64,000 nt of DNA from Simplicispira sedimenti (GTDB lineage Bacteria > Pseudomonadota > Gammaproteobacteria > Burkholderiales > Burkholderiaceae_C), in contig NZ_JAKVIJ010000012.1 of the NCBI RefSeq assembly GCF_022760965.1, forward strand, positions 79,582-143,581, read 5' to 3'. Within the stretch, counting starts at the first letter, position 1, and each line of letters begins with the position of its first letter. The notes beneath the pieces were generated by a model. The model made no database searches. It was given only the letters and a program-made list of their open reading frames with translations, and was not told the origin of the DNA. This document shows positions 62,491 to 64,000 of this stretch, one piece after another. The translations under genes and the position numbers were made by a program.

Positions 62491-63384
62491 TCACAGCAAG
62501 ATGATCTCGGAGCGCCCGCTGAGCAACGGCTTGCACAGGATCTTGTAGCCATCGGCGTCGAATCCCGCCGCCACGCAATCCAGTGCCGACGCTTCTTCGG
62601 GCTTGCTCACGCTGCCCAGGTAGCACCAGTGGCGCAGCACATGGATCTGGACATCGTTGGCATGGGGTGGCAGCGCCGATTCGTTCCGCTCGGGGGTGAA
62701 GCGTTCGATCAGACCGACCGTGCCCGGATACGGCCAGGTGGCGATCTGCAGGTCCAGCAGCGCGGTGAAGAGGCGCTGGCGGTGTGCGTGCGGCGATTCA
62801 TCACCCCGGCAGACCCCGGCGCACTGGTGCAGCATGGCCCTGAAGCACGCCTTGCCGGGCGGGAGCTTTTCCAGGCCGAGTGCGCCGTAGCAGAGCTTGT
62901 GCTGGTCTGCGAGCTTGCGCAGCCCTTCCTGGGCGGCGCGGTGGCTGTTGAACAGGCCGTACAGGCCGGACTCGGTGGCGAACTGGATGTCCTTGGCATA
63001 CACCACCTCGGGCCGGTCGCCGTTCATGCGCAGCGCACACAGCTGGCGGCTGCGGCGCAGCTTCTGGTTGAACAGCGGGTGCAGTTCCTTGATCAGTTTC
63101 GCTTCCAGCAGCAGGGCCCCAATCTCTCCCGCCGTACGGATATGGCTGATGCGCCGGGTCTGGCGCAGCATGCGCGCTTCGTCGGGTGTGCGCAGATGGG
63201 CCAGCAAACGGTTGCGCAGGTTGATGCTCTTGCCGATGTACAGCGGTAGGTCGCCTTCCTCGCCATGGAAGAGGTACACCCCAGGTGCTGCAGGCATGTC
63301 GGCAAGGGCTGCGCGCAGGTGCTCGGGGTATTCGTAGTACCTGGCTTCATCGAACTCAGGGCGACGGCGTGCCGGGATGTGCAT
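62491..63384 (-). CDS. cho: UvrC-homologue excinuclease Cho
   Basis: GIY-YIG endonuclease (297 residues) resembling the N-terminal half of UvrC and E. coli Cho (295 residues), which makes the 3' incision at bulky lesions. The motif is PGVYLFHGEEGDLPLYIGKS, with the following RNRLLAHL. No UvrB-binding or HhH domains. The ATG giving MHIPARRRPEF is used. Its last codons (SEIILL) lie on the proposed prophage attachment repeat. Confidence 0.88.
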   Translation of the reverse strand: MHIPARRRPEFDEARYYEYPEHLRAALADMPAAPGVYLFHGEEGDLPLYIGKSINLRNRLLAHLRTPDEARMLRQTRRISHIRTAGEIGALLLEAKLIKELHPLFNQKLRRSRQLCALRMNGDRPEVVYAKDIQFATESGLYGLFNSHRAAQEGLRKLADQHKLCYGALGLEKLPPGKACFRAMLHQCAGVCRGDESPHAHRQRLFTALLDLQIATWPYPGTVGLIERFTPERNESALPPHANDVQIHVLRHWCYLGSVSKPEEASALDCVAAGFDADGYKILCKPLLSGRSEIILL

Positions 63385-63487
63385 GGCAAAGCTCCGCTTC
63401 AGGTCTTGAACTGCTTGACGTTGGCCAACACGATCCCTCACGCCTCGATGGTCTGCTTGCCGTGGGGCACGATGTCTTCAAGGCAAC

Positions 63488-63521
63488 AAAAAACCCGCTG
63501 CTCCCATGGAGTCAACGGGTT
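63488..63521 (-). terminator. Rho-independent terminator after tRNA-Gly
   Basis: On the minus strand AACCCG pairs with CGGGTT across a 22-base loop, then TTTTT. It lies 37 bases after the tRNA 3' end. Confidence 0.6.
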
Positions 63522-63557
63522 GTGTGGGGTGGCTTGATGCCTGAAGAGATGGCTGTC

Positions 63558-63631
63558 TGGAGCGGGTGATGGGAATCGAACCCACGTTATTTGCTTGGGA
63601 AGCAAGAGTCCTACCATTGAACGACACCCGC
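63558..63631 (-). tRNA. tRNA-Gly(CCC)
   Basis: 74 nt including an encoded CCA end. Acceptor GCGGGTG pairs with CACCCGC, D arm GTTCAATGGTAGGAC, T arm GTGGGTTCGATTCCCAT. The anticodon loop is TTCCCAA, giving anticodon CCC, which reads GGG. Stem pairs CTTGC/GCAAA leave one C-A mismatch at its base. Confidence 0.92.
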
Positions 63632-63641
63632 GCAGCCCCGC

Positions 63642-63647
63642 ATTATA
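63642..63647 (-). promoter_or_regulatory. -10 element of the tRNA-Gly promoter
   Basis: Minus-strand TATAAT lies 11 bases upstream of the tRNA 5' end. No good -35 is found at 16-18 bp. Confidence 0.5.
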
Positions 63648-63699
63648 GGCAAGCCGACGCTCGCCTCAGGTGTGCGGGGCGTTTGCCGGAGGGCGCGTG

Positions 63700-64000
63700 T
63701 CACTGGCTGCTCAGCGCCACGGGCTTGCCATTCTTGAATGTGTTGACGACCGTGGGGGCCTTCAGGCGGTTGCCCTTGTCGTCGTAGCCGTATTCACCCA
63801 GCACGCCCTTGTAGGGGTTCTTGCGCATCCAGTCGCCGACCTTGGCGGGATCGATGGAGCCGCTCTTTTGCATGGCTTCGCCGATGAACATCACCTGGTC
63901 GTAGTAGGCCGGGCCATACACGTCGGGGTTTTGGCCAAAGCGCTTCTTGAACTTGTCCTGGAAGGCCTTGGTGGTGTCGTTGGCGTCCATCAGCATGCCG
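63700..64000 (-). CDS. Branched-chain amino-acid ABC transporter substrate-binding protein (C-terminal part)
   Basis: The last ~100 residues of a LivK/LivJ-like periplasmic binding protein; the gene continues past the right edge. AFQDKFKKRFGQNPDVYGPAYYDQVMFIGEAM and WMRKNPYKGVLGEYGYDDKG (in parts) are typical of the family C-terminus. The stop is at 63700. Substrate may be branched-chain amino acids, amides or aromatic compounds. Confidence 0.85.
   Translation of the reverse strand, partial: GMLMDANDTTKAFQDKFKKRFGQNPDVYGPAYYDQVMFIGEAMQKSGSIDPAKVGDWMRKNPYKGVLGEYGYDDKGNRLKAPTVVNTFKNGKPVALSSQ

Larger units (their letters stand above)
54876..62508. mobile_element. Integrated filamentous (inovirus) prophage
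   Basis: Twelve or so genes in the order repressor, early ORF, ssDNA-binding protein, small coat-like proteins, major coat, TspB/pIII, DUF2523/pVI, Zot/pI, intergenic hairpins, HUH Rep, small RHH-like protein and serine recombinase. Total about 7.6 kb. Boundaries are inferred from a short direct repeat GATGATCTC (54876-54884 and 62500-62508) and gene content. The pIII gene in particular is AT-richer than the flanks. All structural and replication genes seem intact. Confidence 0.88.

Noticed and set aside
54790..62500. XerCD dif-site integration of the prophage
   Set aside because: No 28-bp dif-like sequence was seen at either end, and the phage carries its own serine recombinase.

Overview
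This 64 kb window looks like chromosomal DNA of a GC-rich betaproteobacterium of the family Comamonadaceae, probably close to Acidovorax. That placement is inferred from protein character and gene order (trxA-rho-rpmE2, folP-glmM, a riboswitch-led thiOSGE operon) and from a dispersed AT-containing palindromic repeat of the kind scattered through Comamonadaceae genomes. No rRNA gene is present; one tRNA-Gly(CCC) lies near the right end.

Layout. 1-9.9 kb: housekeeping genes (carB lacking its first codons, greA, a DUF4149 membrane protein, yhbY, rlmE, ftsH, folP, glmM). 9.9-14.9 kb: an EamA transporter, a PadR regulator with two palindromic operators, a FadH-type 2,4-dienoyl-CoA reductase with an extra C-terminal NTF2-like domain, and an ECH1-type dienoyl-CoA isomerase; the two enzymes fit unsaturated fatty-acid beta-oxidation. 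15-17.3 kb: an ArgP-like regulator divergent from a LysE-type exporter, and a Crp/Fnr regulator. 17.3-19.2 kb: a Tat-exported molybdenum sulfite-dehydrogenase-like enzyme with its monoheme cytochrome c. 19.2-32.3 kb: a phosphate island (OlsB-like acyltransferase, ppk1, sixA, a histone H1-like protein, ppx, a small MliC-like lipoprotein, pstSCAB-phoU-phoBR) with Pho-box-like 11-bp repeats before four of its transcription units. 32.3-37.8 kb: MATE exporter, ArnT-like glycosyltransferase, a 166-bp palindromic MITE-like element, rpmE2, rho, trxA. 38-41.1 kb: a flavoprotein, a class III cyclase fused to an FHA domain, and an unknown protein. 41.3-46.9 kb: acyl-CoA catabolism (acyl-CoA dehydrogenase, APH-type kinase, Crp/Fnr regulator, crotonase, PaaH-type dehydrogenase). 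47-49.2 kb: a FimV-like protein. 49.2-54.8 kb: thiamine synthesis and HMP uptake (thiE, thiG, thiS, thiO under a TPP riboswitch; thiD; cytX). 54.9-62.5 kb: a complete-looking filamentous (inovirus) prophage. 62.5-64 kb: cho, tRNA-Gly, and the C-terminal part of a branched-chain amino-acid binding protein.

The prophage is the most distinctive region. It has a small HTH repressor facing an array of four TACC-N7/8-GGTA inverted repeats, then ssDNA-binding protein, three tiny membrane or coat proteins, major coat protein, a TspB/pIII-type adhesin with a calcium-repeat-like Asp/Gly linker, a DUF2523 (pVI-like) protein, Zot (pI), a hairpin-rich intergenic region, an HUH replication initiator, a small RHH-like protein and a small serine recombinase. 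This architecture resembles Ralstonia RSM-type and Neisseria MDA-type phages, with serine-recombinase-based rather than XerCD/dif-based integration inferred. Other points of interest are the four-promoter Pho island including a lysozyme-inhibitor-like lipoprotein, the FadH-NTF2 fusion beside an ECH1-type isomerase, dispersed repeats that have become coding sequence inside three genes, and an APH-kinase/acyl-CoA-dehydrogenase pair that recalls the split halves of ACAD10/11.
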